A program made the position numbers and the translations under genes. Of a DNA stretch of 64,000 nt, positions 44,706 to 55,985 are shown piece by piece. The stretch lies in contig OZ037840.1 in assembly GCA_964035575.1 (NCBI GenBank), positions 1 to 64,000 of the forward strand, in the 5' to 3' direction. The stretch's first letter is position 1. Every line of letters starts with the position of its first letter. The stretch comes from Rhynchopus sp. YZ270_cl-10 (taxonomy: Eukaryota; Euglenozoa; Diplonemea; Diplonemida; Diplonemidae). A model generated the notes under the pieces. It saw nothing but the letters and a program-made list of their open reading frames with translations. It searched no databases and was not told where the DNA came from.

Positions 44706-44770
44706 AAAACGCAATAATGGCATGATCACGTTGCTCCCCTCTCCTCGGCACACACCCCATCAGACACCTT

Positions 44771-47700
44771 TCAATAGCGCATCAATATTGTCTCTGTCGA
44801 CTGCGTGGCTGTGTCAAAGTTTCTGTTTGGGTCCGTCCTAGACCTGGAGAGGTTCAGCCGCACGGTTCTGTCTGACGGCGCAGTGAAGGAGCTGAGGGAG
44901 CCGCCAAGAGACTTGCCTGACCCTCCATAGGCAGAACGTGTGAGCTGCGAGCGTGCCAGGTTCGAGGGATCTGGTGACGAAGGACGTGCATTGACGAAGG
45001 CACCGCCCCGCCCCCCCGCGCCACGGTGGGACTGCACGGACTGTCCGAACGGTGTGTACGGCTCGACGGAGGTGCCCAGCTCTGACGTGCTCTCATCCAA
45101 CTCCTCCACCTCGACGGCCTTCCCAGCCTTCGTCTTTGCTGTTTGGATGTCGTCGAGAACGTTGTCTTGGAGATTCGTCCGCCTGCCACTCAAAAACACA
45201 AATATCTCTGTCAACAGATCAGCCGCGAGCCCAACGATCATCACCCACTGCGACACAAAGAGCAGGTCACCAGCTGCGTCAAATGACCATTTGGACCCAC
45301 CGTATGTGTAGTACCCATGCGCCATCAGGAACATCGCAGAGCAGTTCAAGCCGATGAACGCGAGGACCACCACTGCAGTGCGTGGCCGGGCACGTGGCAG
45401 GAGCATGCCTTCTGTGAAGAGCATCACTGCGAGAACCACGCCGATGGCAACGTGGATGTGCCCACACCCAGTGTAGGTGTCGGACTTCGCACTTTTGATC
45501 GCACTAATCGTGAAGTTCGCTGCCAGCTCCAACGCGAAGTACCATACATGCCCCTGCTTGTACATTCTCGTGATGCACGCAAAACGCTGCACCCACATCC
45601 TACCCGGTGTAGTGTTCACCCACTCCCCAGGGCCCAGCAGAGCAGAGGTGAGGCGTTTTCTCCCCACAGCGCGGGCGTACACAGCCTGCTCAGGGACTGC
45701 CTGCATGACGACCCGGGTGAGGGCGAAGGGGATTGCTGCGAAGAGCGTCAGTGCAACGAAGCCGGACAGCACCAAGTAGGTTTTCGACCCCGACAACACG
45801 AGCCCCATCGAGGCAAGGGTAGACCCTTGGTACATGAAGATGAAGACCACAAGGGGTGCGGAGGGGAGACGCATGTAGCCCTGCAGATCGCCAAGATTCG
45901 CAGTCATGGAAGGGAACAACGCGGCCACAGCCTTCAGTGCACCCCAGCAGAGAAGCCCTGTTGCAAGCGCAATAGAAAAGTTGGCAACAAGCGCGCCAGC
46001 GTATTCACTGCCATCAATGACAAGCCCAGTGATGTGCATGATCCAAGGCATCTTGCGAGAGCACCCGCTCGCAAGAAGCGCCAACGTCACAGCGCCTGCA
46101 GGGCTCCCTGCCGCAGCGCCCACCACGGCCATGCCGGTCACACTCTCGGACGAGGGGACCTCGACCACTTCCGTCTCGAGTGCAGCGCCGAGCTCTGGTG
46201 CATCGGTGGTGGGTGCTGTGGAGTTCGGTGCGTTTGTCTCGGGTACGGTGCTTGCAGGTGCTGTCGTGGTGGCGGTAGGCACGCCGCTTGGCTCAGCTGT
46301 CTGCGGTGTGGAAGTGTCGGAGGCAGGTGCAGGCGTAGCAGGTGCCGGTGAAGGTGGCGTCTGGGTATCCGGTACAAGGGTGTCCACGTTCGGCGAGAAC
46401 GTGACGGGTATAGGTGTATCCGGCACTCCAGTTGGCGGGGCACGTGTCGGTGGTGTCACTGAAGGTGGTGCGTCTGTCCTGGGTGGGTCGGTCAGCGGTG
46501 GTCGTGTCTGTGGTGCAGGTGTCAGAGGCGACAGTGTCAAGGGAGGCAGCGTGGACGGAGCAGGTGTCGGTGGTGACGGTGTCGGTGGTGACACTGTCAG
46601 TGGTGCGGGTGTTGGCGGTGAAGGTGTGGGTGGTGATGCTGTCGGTGGTGCTGGTGTAGGAGGTGAAGGTGTCGGTGGTGACACCGTAAGTGGCGCTGGT
46701 GTCGGCGGTGAAGGTGTCGGTGGAGACGCTGTCGGTGGTGCTGGTGTTGGTGGAGATGGTGTTGGTGGCGACACTGTGAGTGGTGCGGGTGTCGGTGGTG
46801 AAGGCGTGGGTGGTGATGCTGTGAGCGGTGCAGGTGTAGGAGGTGAAGGTGTCGGTGGTGACATCGTAGGTGGCGCTGGTGTCGGCGGTGAAGGTGTCGG
46901 TGGCGACGCTGTTGGTGGTGCTGGTGTTGGCGGTGACGGCGTTGGTGGAGCTGGCGTCGGTGGTGCAGGTGTTGGTGGCGACGGCGTTGGCGGTGACGGA
47001 GTTGGTGGTGCAGGTGTCGGCGGTGATGGTGTCGGAGGCGACGGTGTCGGTGGTGCAGGTGTAGGTGGCGATGGAGTTGGTGGTGATGGTGTTGGCGGTG
47101 CAGGTGTCGGCGGCGCAGGTGTCGGGGGCGACGGTGTTGGTGGTGCAGGCGTTGGCGGGGCAGGTGTTGGCGGGGCCGGTGTTGGTGGTGCTGGTGTCGG
47201 TGGCGCAGGTGTCGGAGGCGACGGCGTCGGTGGTGCAGGCGTTGGCGGTGCTGGGGTTGGTGGAGACGGTGTTGGTGGTGCAGGTGTCGGCGGTGCTGGT
47301 GTCGGAGGCGACGGTGTTGGCGGAGCCGGTGTTGGTGGCGCTGGTGTTGGCGGTGATGGTGTTGGCGGTGATGGCGTCGGTGGAGCTGGCGTCGGGGGCG
47401 ACGGTGTCGGTGGTGCAGGTGTCGGCGGAGCCGGTGTTGGTGGCGATGGTGTTGGCGGGGCTGGCGTCGGTGGAGCCGGTGTGGGTGGCGCAGGTGTAGG
47501 CGGTGATGGTGTTGGTGGTGCAGGCGTTGGCGGTGATGGCGTCGGTGGCGACGGTGTGGGCGGGGCTGGGGTTGGCGGCGCTGGTGTGGGCGGCGACGCT
47601 GTGACGCAGACACCCCAAGCCTCCTGCACTGTGAGCACGGATGTGGCGAACTTCACTTCATCCATGAAGTACTCACCTGCACGGGCGAAGGCAGACCCAC

Positions 47701-48286
47701 CCATGTGATACTCACCGATGGCCATGCCTCCGTAGCTCGACGTCTGCCGCATGTCCATGGTCGCGGTCTTTGTGTTGATGAGGGCTCCGTTCACATAGAA
47801 GTGGATCTCTTTCGTTGATGAGGTGTACGTCAGCAGGAGGTGGTACCACTGCCCTATCGACATCGTGAACCCTGTGCTCACTGCGAACGTCAGCGTTCTG
47901 TAAGTTAGCCTCCCGGACCCATCGGACAGGATCCAAACCCCCCAGTTGCCTCTCACGTTCCCCGGGTCCGCATCCGTTGAACCAATCGTGATAAGCCCAC
48001 GCCCCCCGAAGACCACAGGCTTGACGTACCCTGCTATCGAGAAGTCGACGTCGCCAATGGGTGCCCCTGCCGCAGACCCCAGCCGCTTGAAATTGCTTGG
48101 CGTGATGTGGTACGAAGACGTCCCGCATACCTTATCTGCGCCTGTGCCCAGCAGGATCGTGCCGCCGGCACTGTTCGAACCAACATTGTCAATCACCGTG
48201 GGTCCCTCAAGGTCGTACGAAGAATAGATACTGCCTTGTGCAAGCCACACACACAGCAGCAGAACGATACCCACCCTTCCGTGCAT
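44771..48286 (-). CDS. LamG-like / Pro-Thr-repeat / multi-pass membrane surface protein, paralog 1
   Basis: A single uninterrupted frame of 1171 residues. It starts MHGRVG with a signal peptide ([12 protein letters not shown]). Residues ~20-228 form a LamG/concanavalin-like domain ([30 protein letters not shown]). From 231 to ~600 it is a [10 protein letters not shown] repeat, followed by a Thr/Pro/Ser linker to ~710. Then come about eight hydrophobic segments (~715-1060) and a Ser/Gly-rich cytoplasmic tail. The layout suggests an adhesion or receptor-like surface protein with a rod-like stalk; partner and function are unknown. Its N-terminal half is about 90% identical to the gene at 51578, but the membrane region is far less similar. 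The leader is also shared. The long open frame on the opposite strand is a by-product of the repeat. Confidence 0.88.
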   Translation of the reverse strand: MHGRVGIVLLLCVWLAQGSIYSSYDLEGPTVIDNVGSNSAGGTILLGTGADKVCGTSSYHITPSNFKRLGSAAGAPIGDVDFSIAGYVKPVVFGGRGLITIGSTDADPGNVRGNWGVWILSDGSGRLTYRTLTFAVSTGFTMSIGQWYHLLLTYTSSTKEIHFYVNGALINTKTATMDMRQTSSYGGMAIGEYHMGGSAFARAGEYFMDEVKFATSVLTVQEAWGVCVTASPPTPAPPTPAPPTPSPPTPSPPTPAPPTPSPPTPAPPTPAPPTPAPPTPSPPTPAPPTPAPPTPSPPTPAPPTPSPPTPSPPTPAPPTPAPPTPSPPTPAPPTPAPPTPSPPTPAPPTPAPPTPSPPTPAPPTPAPPTPAPPTPAPPTPAPPTPSPPTPAPPTPAPPTPSPPTPSPPTPAPPTPSPPTPSPPTPAPPTPSPPTPSPPTPAPPTPAPPTPSPPTPAPPTASPPTPSPPTPAPPTMSPPTPSPPTPAPLTASPPTPSPPTPAPLTVSPPTPSPPTPAPPTASPPTPSPPTPAPLTVSPPTPSPPTPAPPTASPPTPSPPTPAPLTVSPPTPSPPTPAPSTLPPLTLSPLTPAPQTRPPLTDPPRTDAPPSVTPPTRAPPTGVPDTPIPVTFSPNVDTLVPDTQTPPSPAPATPAPASDTSTPQTAEPSGVPTATTTAPASTVPETNAPNSTAPTTDAPELGAALETEVVEVPSSESVTGMAVVGAAAGSPAGAVTLALLASGCSRKMPWIMHITGLVIDGSEYAGALVANFSIALATGLLCWGALKAVAALFPSMTANLGDLQGYMRLPSAPLVVFIFMYQGSTLASMGLVLSGSKTYLVLSGFVALTLFAAIPFALTRVVMQAVPEQAVYARAVGRKRLTSALLGPGEWVNTTPGRMWVQRFACITRMYKQGHVWYFALELAANFTISAIKSAKSDTYTGCGHIHVAIGVVLAVMLFTEGMLLPRARPRTAVVVLAFIGLNCSAMFLMAHGYYTYGGSKWSFDAAGDLLFVSQWVMIVGLAADLLTEIFVFLSGRRTNLQDNVLDDIQTAKTKAGKAVEVEELDESTSELGTSVEPYTPFGQSVQSHRGAGGRGGAFVNARPSSPDPSNLARSQLTRSAYGGSGKSLGGSLSSFTAPSDRTVRLNLSRSRTDPNRNFDTATQSTETILMRY
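46500..47596. repeat. Coding minisatellite, 15-bp [10 protein letters not shown] units
   Basis: A GC-rich tandem repeat of 15-bp units inside the coding region. The third codon positions vary while the Pro and Thr codons are kept, which fits selection on the protein. The opposite strand gives an open Gly/Val/Ala frame that is not a gene. Confidence 0.9.
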
Positions 48287-48425
48287 GTTGGGGAAGAAGA
48301 GTTGGGAAGAGATATAGGGGATGAAGGGGATGAGGGACGATGAAAATAGAGTTGTGAATGGGAAGAGAGACTAGGGGAGTCGCTCTACCCAAGCTGGGAG
48401 TATTCCTGTTGGGTGTGTGTAGGGC
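48287..48425 (-). promoter_or_regulatory. Leader/promoter shared with the second paralog
   Basis: GTTGGGGAAGAAGAGTTGGG immediately upstream of the start, then ATATAGGGG and GTTGTGAATGGGAAGAGAG, ending in CTCTACCCAAGCTGGGAG. The same stretches occur upstream of the second paralog, split there by an insertion. Conservation outside the coding region implies a segmental copy that includes regulatory DNA. Confidence 0.75.
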
Positions 48426-49483
48426 GCAAAGGAGGATTTGAAAGAGCTCCAGCACAAGAAAGATCGCTTGAATGGCAAAAACGGGGAAGAGGACCGTGCA
48501 GGGGGGTGTGGCTTGCACACCCTGCACGGTAGGTGGGGGTACTTTATTTATGTTTATTTACGATCTTCCTGACAACAAAGGAAATGAAGTGGATGTGGCT
48601 CGTGTGCACATATCTAATGATGGTACCCCTTTGCAACGGTACGAGGACAATTTCCTTGCCGTGTTTGTTGCGTCTGGCGATAAATACAGTGCACATCTGT
48701 GGTACAGTGAGAACGACAGTCTTTGTGCCTGATTTACGCCATTTTTGCATCTTTTTTTGTCAATATTTTCTGCATTCTGCTTTCTTTCTTTTTACATCTT
48801 CTCGATGTATTGACGTGTCTTCCATGATCTGTCAGTAATTAGCGAATGCTTCCTGAGTTTAAAAAAATGTGTTATCCCCGAGAAAAAAAACACCCTCGGA
48901 CACTATCCTCGTGCATTACACTACAATATAAAAAAAAAAAAAAGGAAAAAATACATAATAAATGTAGGATATGCAGCGCGTATTGCTCACATATCAACAG
49001 AACCATGAAACGTGCCTCAGAATCAACGCGGTGCTGGCACTAAAAAAAGAGGGTGCCATACTGCGCTACTGGACAATAGAAATGATAGCCAGCACTGCCA
49101 AAGGACAGAAGCTGGAACAGGACAGGGTGGTTGGGTGGAAAGGGAAACGCCGTGCACTGCTTAAGGAAAGATACTGACCAACTGGCAACAGTATTTACAA
49201 AAATATAAAGCGCGTGCACAACAAGAAAAAACGGATGAGCGGCAGACCACTGGCAAAAGCCGGTAGCGCGCAACGTAGATCGTTACAGAGAGGGATGTGT
49301 TGGAAGACACCAACAGGGTGTACTTCCTTTTGTGAAAGACGCATGACGCCTCACGGGAACACATCTCTCTGCTAGAAGTTGGAGCTCACGTGGACTGAGC
49401 TCTTTGCTGCGGGGGGGGAAAAAAAGAAAAAAGAAAGAATGAATGAAAAGAAATGAAATGAAATGATTATGGGGTAGCTGAAG

Positions 49484-49543
49484 GGGGGGGGGTGATTCGC
49501 ACTTCTTTGCGCACTTTTGTGAACCACCCCAGTCAGCCACACC
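49484..49543. other. Hairpin family 6, inverted copy
   Basis: GTGATTCGCACTTCTTTGCG followed by a diverged stretch and CAGCCACACC. This is the reverse complement of the loop at 41500-41535; the partner arm is degenerate. Confidence 0.6.
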
Positions 49544-49575
49544 AGATGAACCTAAGTTTCTCATGTATAGTCACC
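49544..49575 (+). other. Hairpin family 1, copy
   Basis: GATGAACCTAAG...TATAGTCACC. A family 7 copy follows ~15 nt downstream and a family 6 copy abuts upstream. Confidence 0.5.
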
Positions 49576-49585
49576 TTGTGAACGA

Positions 49586-49626
49586 AAGTATTTCAACATA
49601 TGCATTCAATAAATTGATAGCATAGG
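49586..49626 (+). other. Hairpin family 7, copy
   Basis: AGTATTTCAACATATGCATT then CAATAAATTGATAGCATAGG. TATGC pairs with GCATA and TCAAT with ATTGA. Confidence 0.6.
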
Positions 49627-50053
49627 AAAAGGAAGGAAAGGGGAGGTTTTTGATAAATAAATATTTTTTTTTGAATAGATAAAAGCAATAAATTACTTTT
49701 TATTTAAAACAAAAGGCACTCCGTATCCAAAACAGGGGGGCAGTCTGGGGACAAAAAGGAAAGAAAGGGAGGGGGGAAAACACCCCAAAGAATCCGGGGC
49801 TACCGTGTTTTGGTAGTTCGTGTGTGGCATTGATATACAGGTAACGTCTTCATCATGACGCAATATTTTTGCGATGAATTTCATGAGCGGAAAATGTAAC
49901 TGTTTTTTCAGTGGTTCTCAATCCAATGAGAAAGCCTACCACCTGTATTGCATCCTGCGTGACCTGTGCACACGTGTCACGCAAAATTTTGGAAAAAAAG
50001 AATGCCTCCTTTTGCAGAACAAAGAACGATACTATAACGTTGACATGATATCA

Positions 50054-50268
50054 TGATTTTGCCTGAAATTTAGTGGAGTTTATGGTGCTATACGGGGGGG
50101 GGGCGGGTTTCACAACTTTTCATAACTTTTCACACCCACATAGTTGTGAAATATTTGTGAAATGTTGCGAAACCCCGCCCCTCCGCACCAGTTTAGTGGA
50201 TTTTGGCGGTGTTTAAACCCCCCCCTTTTAAACTCAACTAAACCCCAAAAATTTTAGGCAAAATCAGG
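50054..50268. repeat. Nested foldback element
   Basis: The outer arms GATTTTGCCTGAAATTTAG and CTAAACC...TTTTAGGCAAAATC are inverted copies. An inner pair GGGGCGGGTTTCACAAC / GTTGCGAAACCCCGCCCC makes a second stem (50093-50183). Confidence 0.7.
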
Positions 50269-50282
50269 TGGATTGACAAATA

Positions 50283-50325
50283 TATTTCAACATAATAACC
50301 TATGCATTCAATAGATTGATAGCAA
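50283..50325 (+). other. Hairpin family 7, copy
   Basis: TATTTCAACATAATAACC then TATGCATTCAATAGATTGAT. A family 2 copy starts ~40 nt downstream. Confidence 0.55.
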
Positions 50326-50363
50326 AAAGGGATCAACAAAAAAGGGGGAAAAGGAATCGTTTT

Positions 50364-50420
50364 TTGATGCAGACATCACCTAACTGACCCATATACGATG
50401 TCAAGCCATCCGGATGAAAG
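50364..50420 (+). other. Short dispersed repeat family 2, copy
   Basis: TTGATGCAGACATCACC...CTGACCCATATACGATG...CATCCGGATGAAAG. Confidence 0.6.
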
Positions 50421-50480
50421 CATAAAAGTACCCTACGGCCAACGAAAGATGCCAAAAGGAAAACCTGGCCTGACAACAGT

Positions 50481-50566
50481 GGTGTGGCTGTGCCGAAAAA
50501 TAATGTGGTTTGAGTATTTCCATTGTCACACCAAAAAAAAAAAATAGTAGTGCTTTCAGCCACACC
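50481..50566. other. Hairpin family 6, copy
   Basis: GGTGTGGCTG and CAGCCACACC form a perfect 10-bp stem around a ~66-nt loop with an A-run. Confidence 0.65.
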
Positions 50567-50741
50567 ATGTATATTGCTCGACCAGGGCTTACCTTTGCAT
50601 CTAGTAAGGGGCAGGGACGTTTACCTCCCTGAGGACAGTACAGAATAGTCCTGCATACCCCTTCCGGCCAACGGGAGGAAATACAGACAACACACTTCAT
50701 TCCCTCCTGGTCTGAGAAAATAAAATAAAATAAAAGGATAG

Positions 50742-50800
50742 TTGTTGATCGCAGGCACCTCAACCTGACCCATTTACGATGTCAGACATGGATGAAAACA
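50742..50800 (+). other. Short dispersed repeat family 2, copy
   Basis: GTTGTTGATCGCAGGCACCT...CCTGACCCATTTACGATG...GGATGAAAAC. Confidence 0.6.
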
Positions 50801-51577
50801 CAAAAAAAAAGTACGTGGACAACAACAGAAAGTGTAAAAAAAAAAGCAACCTAATGGCTTGACCGTACAGTAGTGTGAACGGGGGCGGAAAAACAACCGC
50901 TCGTCAGCCGGCGGCCCACCTTCTGCTGAAGAGTTGTGGGCGTACACTGCTTCGCTGCACCACTAACTCTTAGAAAATAGAAAACGGGAAACGAAAAAGG
51001 GGGAGGGCTTGTAAGTTGTACACTTCCACAGAAGAAATGAAAGAAAAAAGAGAAAAAAAATAGGAAAGAAAATGGAGAAATGAGACGAATAAAAAAACCG
51101 TCCTGGCACCTCGCCACCAGGTCATGGACCCAAAACTGCATCCGGGGGGTCCTTTCGTGGCAACTTCCTTCAGAAACCCTTGTGAAGGTCTTGGCCTGAG
51201 AGTAAAAGGTGCTGGATGGCTAACCCTGGGATACGAAGGTGGTCACACACTGTGGAGGTACACACCCGATCACTAATGAGTCAACACTACACCTAGGTGC
51301 CGGCCTATTACTCGTCTAGTAGGCAGGGGGGAAAGTACAGACACCCACCCGCAGCCAGGACACATCCCTGAGTCTCTTTGCAATGAGAATATTAACCAAA
51401 AACCCCGACAGTGTGACTCTCACTCACACCTCTGGCGGGCGCACTTCGGATGCGCCTGTAAGGCCTGTCTGATTGATCTTCCCAGCAACTAGCGAATGCT
51501 TGCCTGAGTAAAACCGCCACAAAAGACGTTCCCCAGACAGCTGCACAGCAAGTACAAAGCCGCATTTTGCGAAACAA
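50801..51577. other. 3' flank of the second LamG-Pro gene
   Basis: No gene. The stretch 51140-51560 is GC-richer and has few homopolymers; it may be 3' UTR. TAGCGAATGCTTGCCTGAG near 51490 has a near copy at 48839. Confidence 0.4.
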
Positions 51578-54500
51578 CTACACCCGTACACTCTTTGGCT
51601 TCCATCGTGGAGAGTCGTCCACAGGGAACAGCGCTGCGGACCGTTCAGCAACAGACACAGGCAGCGCACCGCGCCGGGAGGAGTTCAGTGTCGAGCTCTT
51701 TGAGACGAATGTAGTGTCGTGTTGCTTCAGTGTGCCCTCAAGCGGTGATGTGCACGACGCATCGGTGTTGCCCATCAGAACAGACGAAGACTGCACATAT
51801 GTCTGCGAATGTGGCAAATCTGAAAGCCCGTTTGAATGAGGTTCGTCCGACACCAGCTCCAACTCAAGATCATTCTTCAGCCCTGTGTCCTGAGACCTCG
51901 CCTGTTCACGTGCACCACTGCGACGTGAGATCACCACATCCATAGCATAGATCCCAAAGTCCCATACACACTTAACCATCACCATCAGTGCAGAGATCAA
52001 GAGACACACGCCGCTGACTGTGTACAGTGCACTGTCCTTAGATGCCTCTGTCGCAATGGCTATCGTCATCCCCAATACGGCGGACGCAAGCAGCAGGCTC
52101 AGTGTGATAGCAATCAAGTTGTCCATCGCAGACAAGAACGGACGTTTGACAACTGTTGCAGCAAAGAACAGCACCAGCAGAATCGTGATGACGATGTTGC
52201 GTATGTTGCAGGACGCTACAGAGGAAGGCTTCCATCCAGACAGCAGCGAGAGGCACAGAATCACAGCAAGCTCACACAGGATGTACCACAGACACGTCGG
52301 CTTCACGTTCTCAAAGCAGTTCCCGTACTTCTCTGCAAAGTAGCTCTGTCGTGACACCCAGATGTCTGTCCCAAACGCAAACTTGTACACAGCACTGTTC
52401 GCACGCTTCCCAGGCTCGCCTGTCTCTGGGCTCCCCACAATCGCAGGGTCTGGAAAGAGCTCCGCCTCTCTCTTCACATGGCGCAGCACAGTGGTGTACA
52501 GCAGCACAGGCGACAGCAGACACAGTGCCAGTGTCACGTACGAAAGCACTGCAAGCATCGTTGGGTAGCGTGAAGGGTCAAACACAACCTGTGCCGCCAC
52601 AAGGCTTGTCCCCTGCAGCAGGAACAGGTATGGGATGTACAGTATCCCAGGAAACCGTGTCACACTGATTGCCTTCTCACGTCCGTACCCCTGTGTTGCT
52701 TGCAGGACTGCAGCTGCACACAGCACCAGCAGAGCAATGCACATCACAACCACAGGGTTCATCACCATCGCCGCAAGCTTGTAGCCCCCAGCTGCACTCC
52801 CAAGTGACATCGTTGTCGGGTGGAACTCCCAGTCCAGTGGCTCCTCGCCCACATCCACGTCGTCCATTTCACAGCCAAAGCCGTTCAGCACTGCCAGCTT
52901 CCCTGCGTTCCCTGCACCACCACCCAGAACTGCTGCAGCGCCAGCAGCCGTGTTCGCCTTCTTCAGGTCTTGCTTCACAGACGCTTTGATACCGCTTGTC
53001 GGTGTGTCTCGCAGCAGCGGTGCTGTTGTCGTCTCTGTTGGTGCTGGTGTTGCAGGTGGCACTGTCGGTGGTGTGGCAGTGTGAGGTGCAAGTGTTGGTG
53101 GTGCAGGTGTAAGAGGTGTTGCTGTTGGTGGTTGTTGCGTCAGTGGGGCAGGTGTGACTGGTGGTAGAGTTGTCGGTGCGTTGGTTTTTGGAGATTCAGT
53201 CACTGGTGACGGTGTTGGTGGTGACACTGTCAGTGGTGCGGGTGTTGCTGGTGAAGGCGTGGGTGGTGCTGCTGTGAGCGGTGCAGGTGTAGGAGGTGAA
53301 GGTGTCGGTGGTGACACCGTAAGTGGCGCTGGTGTCGGCGGTGAAGGTGTCGGAGGCGACGCTGTTGGTGGTGCTGGTGTTGGCGGTGACGGCGTTGGTG
53401 GCGCTGGCGTCGGTGGTGCAGGTGTTGGTGGCGACGGCGTTGGCGGTGACGGAGTTGGTGGTGCAGGTGTCGGCGGTGATGGTGTCGGAGGCGACGGTGT
53501 CGGTGGTGCAGGTGTAGGAGGTGATGGTGTCGGTGGTGCTGGTGTTGGCGGTGCTGGCGTCGGCGGCGCAGGTGTCGGTGGCGACGGTGTTGGTGGCGCA
53601 GGTGTCGGCGGTGATGGTGTTGGCGGGGCCGGTGTTGGTGGTGATGGTGTCGGTGGCGCAGGTGTCGGAGGCGACGGCGTCGGTGGTGCAGGCGTTGGCG
53701 GTGCTGGGGTTGGTGGAGACGGTGTTGGTGGTGCAGGTGTCGGCGGTGCTGGTGTCGGAGGCGACGGTGTTGGCGGAGCCGGTGTTGGTGGCGCTGGTGT
53801 TGGCGGTGATGGTGTTGGCGGTGCTGGCGTCGGTGGAGCTGGTGTCGGGGGCGACGGTGTCGGTGGTGCAGGTGTCGGCGGAGCCGGTGTTGGTGGCGAT
53901 GGTGTTGGTGGCGCAGGTGTCGGCGGTGATGGTGTTGGCGGGGCCGGTGTTGGTGGTGATGGTGTCGGCGGCGCAGGTGTCGGTGGCGACGGTGTTGGTG
54001 GCGCAGGTGTCGGCGGTGATGGTGTTGGCGGGGCCGGTGTTGGTGGTGATGGTGTCGGTGGCGCAGGTGTCGGAGGCGACGGCGTCGGTGGTGCAGGCGT
54101 TGGCGGTGCTGGGGTTGGTGGAGACGGTGTTGGCGGAGCCGGTGTTGGTGGCGCTGGTGTTGGCGGTGATGGTGTTGGCGGTGCTGGCGTCGGTGGAGCT
54201 GGTGTCGGGGGCGACGGTGTCGGTGGTGCAGGTGTCGGCGGAGCCGGTGTTGGTGGCGATGGTGTTGGCGGGGCTGGCGTTGGTGGAGCTGGTGTGGGTG
54301 GCGATAGTGTAGGCGGTAATGGTGTCGGTGGTGCAGGCGTTGGCGGTGATGGCGTCGGTGGCGACGGTGTTGGCGGGGCTGGGGTTGGCGGTGATGGTGT
54401 GGGAGGCGACACTGTGACGCAGACAGCCGAGGCCTCCTGCACTGTGAGCACGGATGTGGCGAACTTCACTTCATCCATGTAGTACTCACCTGCACGGGCG

Positions 54501-55099
54501 AAGGAAGACCCACCCATGTGATACTCACCGATGGCCATGCCTCCGTAGCTCGACGTCTGCCGCATGTCCATGGTCACGTTCTTGGTGTGGATGAGGTCTC
54601 CGTTCGCATAGAAGTTGATCTGCTTCTCCGATGAGGTGTACGTCAGCAGGAGGTGGTACCACTGCCCTACTGACACCGCGAAGCCCGTGCTCGCTGTGAA
54701 CTTCAGCGTTCTGTAAGTGACCCTCCCGGACCCATCAGACATGATCCAGACCCCCCAGTTGCCTCCCACGTTCCCCGGGTCATTATTCGTCGCACCAATG
54801 GTGATAAAACCCCGCTTGCCCAAGACCACAGGCTTGACGTACCCTGCTATCGAGAAGTCGACGTCGCCAATGGGTGCCCCTGCCGCAGACCCCAGCCGCT
54901 TGAAATTGTCTGGCGTGATGTGGTACGAAGACGTCCCGCATACCTTATCTGCGCCTGTGCCCAGCAGGATGTTACCGTTAGCACTGTTCGTACCAACATT
55001 GTCAATCACCGTGGGTCCCTCAAGGTCGTACGAAGAATAGATACTGCCTTGTGCAAGCCACACACACAGCAGCAGAACGATACCCACCCTTCCGTGCAT
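51578..55099 (-). CDS. LamG-like / Pro-Thr-repeat / multi-pass membrane surface protein, paralog 2
   Basis: A single frame of 1173 residues from the MHGRVG start, chosen by homology to paralog 1 over an in-frame upstream start at 55162. Signal peptide, LamG-like domain to ~228, then a longer and more regular [10 protein letters not shown] stalk (231 to ~645). A linker with [17 protein letters not shown] wording follows, then about eight hydrophobic segments (~770-1065) and a Ser-rich tail. The membrane region aligns with paralog 1 only loosely (shared GYxK..., LQGTSL/YQGSTL and [17 protein letters not shown] positions). The first ~230 residues are about 90% identical. This contrast suggests exchange of 5' halves within a gene family. 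Confidence 0.88.
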   Translation of the reverse strand: MHGRVGIVLLLCVWLAQGSIYSSYDLEGPTVIDNVGTNSANGNILLGTGADKVCGTSSYHITPDNFKRLGSAAGAPIGDVDFSIAGYVKPVVLGKRGFITIGATNNDPGNVGGNWGVWIMSDGSGRVTYRTLKFTASTGFAVSVGQWYHLLLTYTSSEKQINFYANGDLIHTKNVTMDMRQTSSYGGMAIGEYHMGGSSFARAGEYYMDEVKFATSVLTVQEASAVCVTVSPPTPSPPTPAPPTPSPPTPSPPTPAPPTPLPPTLSPPTPAPPTPAPPTPSPPTPAPPTPAPPTPSPPTPAPPTPAPPTPSPPTPAPPTPAPPTPSPPTPAPPTPAPPTPSPPTPAPPTPSPPTPAPPTPSPPTPAPPTPSPPTPAPPTPSPPTPAPPTPSPPTPAPPTPSPPTPAPPTPAPPTPSPPTPAPPTPAPPTPSPPTPAPPTPAPPTPSPPTPAPPTPAPPTPSPPTPAPPTPAPPTPSPPTPAPPTPSPPTPAPPTPSPPTPAPPTPSPPTPAPPTPAPPTPAPPTPSPPTPAPPTPSPPTPSPPTPAPPTPSPPTPSPPTPAPPTPAPPTPSPPTPAPPTASPPTPSPPTPAPLTVSPPTPSPPTPAPLTAAPPTPSPATPAPLTVSPPTPSPVTESPKTNAPTTLPPVTPAPLTQQPPTATPLTPAPPTLAPHTATPPTVPPATPAPTETTTAPLLRDTPTSGIKASVKQDLKKANTAAGAAAVLGGGAGNAGKLAVLNGFGCEMDDVDVGEEPLDWEFHPTTMSLGSAAGGYKLAAMVMNPVVVMCIALLVLCAAAVLQATQGYGREKAISVTRFPGILYIPYLFLLQGTSLVAAQVVFDPSRYPTMLAVLSYVTLALCLLSPVLLYTTVLRHVKREAELFPDPAIVGSPETGEPGKRANSAVYKFAFGTDIWVSRQSYFAEKYGNCFENVKPTCLWYILCELAVILCLSLLSGWKPSSVASCNIRNIVITILLVLFFAATVVKRPFLSAMDNLIAITLSLLLASAVLGMTIAIATEASKDSALYTVSGVCLLISALMVMVKCVWDFGIYAMDVVISRRSGAREQARSQDTGLKNDLELELVSDEPHSNGLSDLPHSQTYVQSSSVLMGNTDASCTSPLEGTLKQHDTTFVSKSSTLNSSRRGALPVSVAERSAALFPVDDSPRWKPKSVRV
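53160..54410. repeat. Coding minisatellite, 15-bp [10 protein letters not shown] units
   Basis: Same unit as in paralog 1. Blocks of 100-300 bp recur almost unchanged both within this array and between the two genes (for example around 53750-53890, 54120-54260 and 47300-47420), which indicates recent array exchange. Confidence 0.9.
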
Positions 55100-55128
55100 G
55101 TTGGGGAAGAAGAGTTGGGAAGAGATAT

Positions 55129-55867
55129 CATCCAAAATCTGTCCAATCGAATAATTTCTCAAAGTTTAAAAAGTGAAAAATGAGCTGGGATGGTTTGGAC
55201 CCTTTTAGGCCATTCTAGGGCCATGTGGTTTTAGGTGTCTTTTTTCCAACTTTTTGTCTTGGTTTGCATTTTTGGCATCCGCCGTGCAGTGGTGGGGTCG
55301 ATGTTGAAAAATTAGACAATTTTTTGACCAATTTTTGGAAAAATATGAGTCCGGTTATTTAGGGGCGCCTTAGCGAAGGGGTGTCATTATCGGTCACTCA
55401 TTCAACAGTTTTTGGCTTCCCGAATATCGGGAATAAAGTGACCAGCTGGACCAACTGTGGCACAGTAGTTAACAGGATCGAAACGATACTTCTGCCGGGG
55501 GGCACGCCTTATGTCCCCCGAGGTGAACTGTCTGGCTCCTTGACACCAAGGGGACTCGCAGTCAAGACGGTTTTAATGTATCCCTTCCCAGGAAAACCCG
55601 ATTGTGTCCACCGTGTTACCGAAAGGTTAGGACCACCCCAAATTTCCCCTTCAGCCACTATGCAGAGGTGCCTCCACAGGGGCCAGACCTAGCGTGAAAA
55701 CCATCACCAAAAAAAACTCACTGGAAAATTAAAAAAGGGACCCAGGATTTAGACCTTTTTGGGCCCTTCTTGGGCCGGGGTCGGACAATTTTTTTCTGGT
55801 AAAAAATGAGTAACTTTAGAACTGTACCAAGATCTGATTGCTCTATACGGTGGGCAGATTTGTGATG
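55129..55867. mobile_element. 739-bp inverted-repeat element in the paralog-2 leader
   Basis: It splits the leader shared with paralog 1. The left terminus CATCCAAAATCTG is matched by the inverted right terminus CATCACAAATCTG. ATAT flanks both sides (55125-55128 and 55868-55871), while paralog 1 has a single ATAT at the same place. Part of the interior matches the 261-bp unit at 44184. No coding region is recognised, so it looks non-autonomous. Confidence 0.85.
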
Positions 55868-55985
55868 ATATAGGGGAAGAGGAACGTGATGCAAATAGAG
55901 TTGTGAATGGGAAGAGAGACTAGGGGAGCCGCTCTACCCAAGCTGGGAGCATTCCTGTAGGGTGTGTGCGGGGTGGGTTAGAAAT
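55868..55985 (-). promoter_or_regulatory. Upstream half of the shared LamG-Pro gene leader
   Basis: ATATAGGGGAAGAGG, AATAGAGTTGTGAATGGGAA, GAGAGACTAGGGGAG and CGCTCTACCCAAGCTGGGAG match 48312-48425 with few changes. It is displaced from its gene by the 739-bp element. Confidence 0.75.

Larger units (their letters stand above)
48426..50053. other. Spacer between the two LamG-Pro genes, left part
   Basis: Plus-strand open stretches at 48540-48732 and 48970-49177 look somewhat protein-like but have no recognisable domain. I leave them unassigned. Confidence 0.4.

Noticed and set aside
45906-47708. 600-codon Gly/Val/Asp frame opposite LamG-Pro paralog 1
   Set aside because: Shadow of the Pro/Thr repeat on the other strand. 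The minus-strand frame has a signal peptide, domains and membrane segments; this one has none.
48472-49177. Two small plus-strand open stretches between the surface-protein genes
   Set aside because: Somewhat protein-like wording but no domain, no shared intron signals and no homology within the window; left unassigned.
53154-54482. 442-codon Gly/Val frame opposite paralog 2
   Set aside because: Same repeat shadow.
55381-55692. 103-codon frame within the 739-bp element
   Set aside because: No domain, no relation to transposases, and chance length in a GC-richer stretch.
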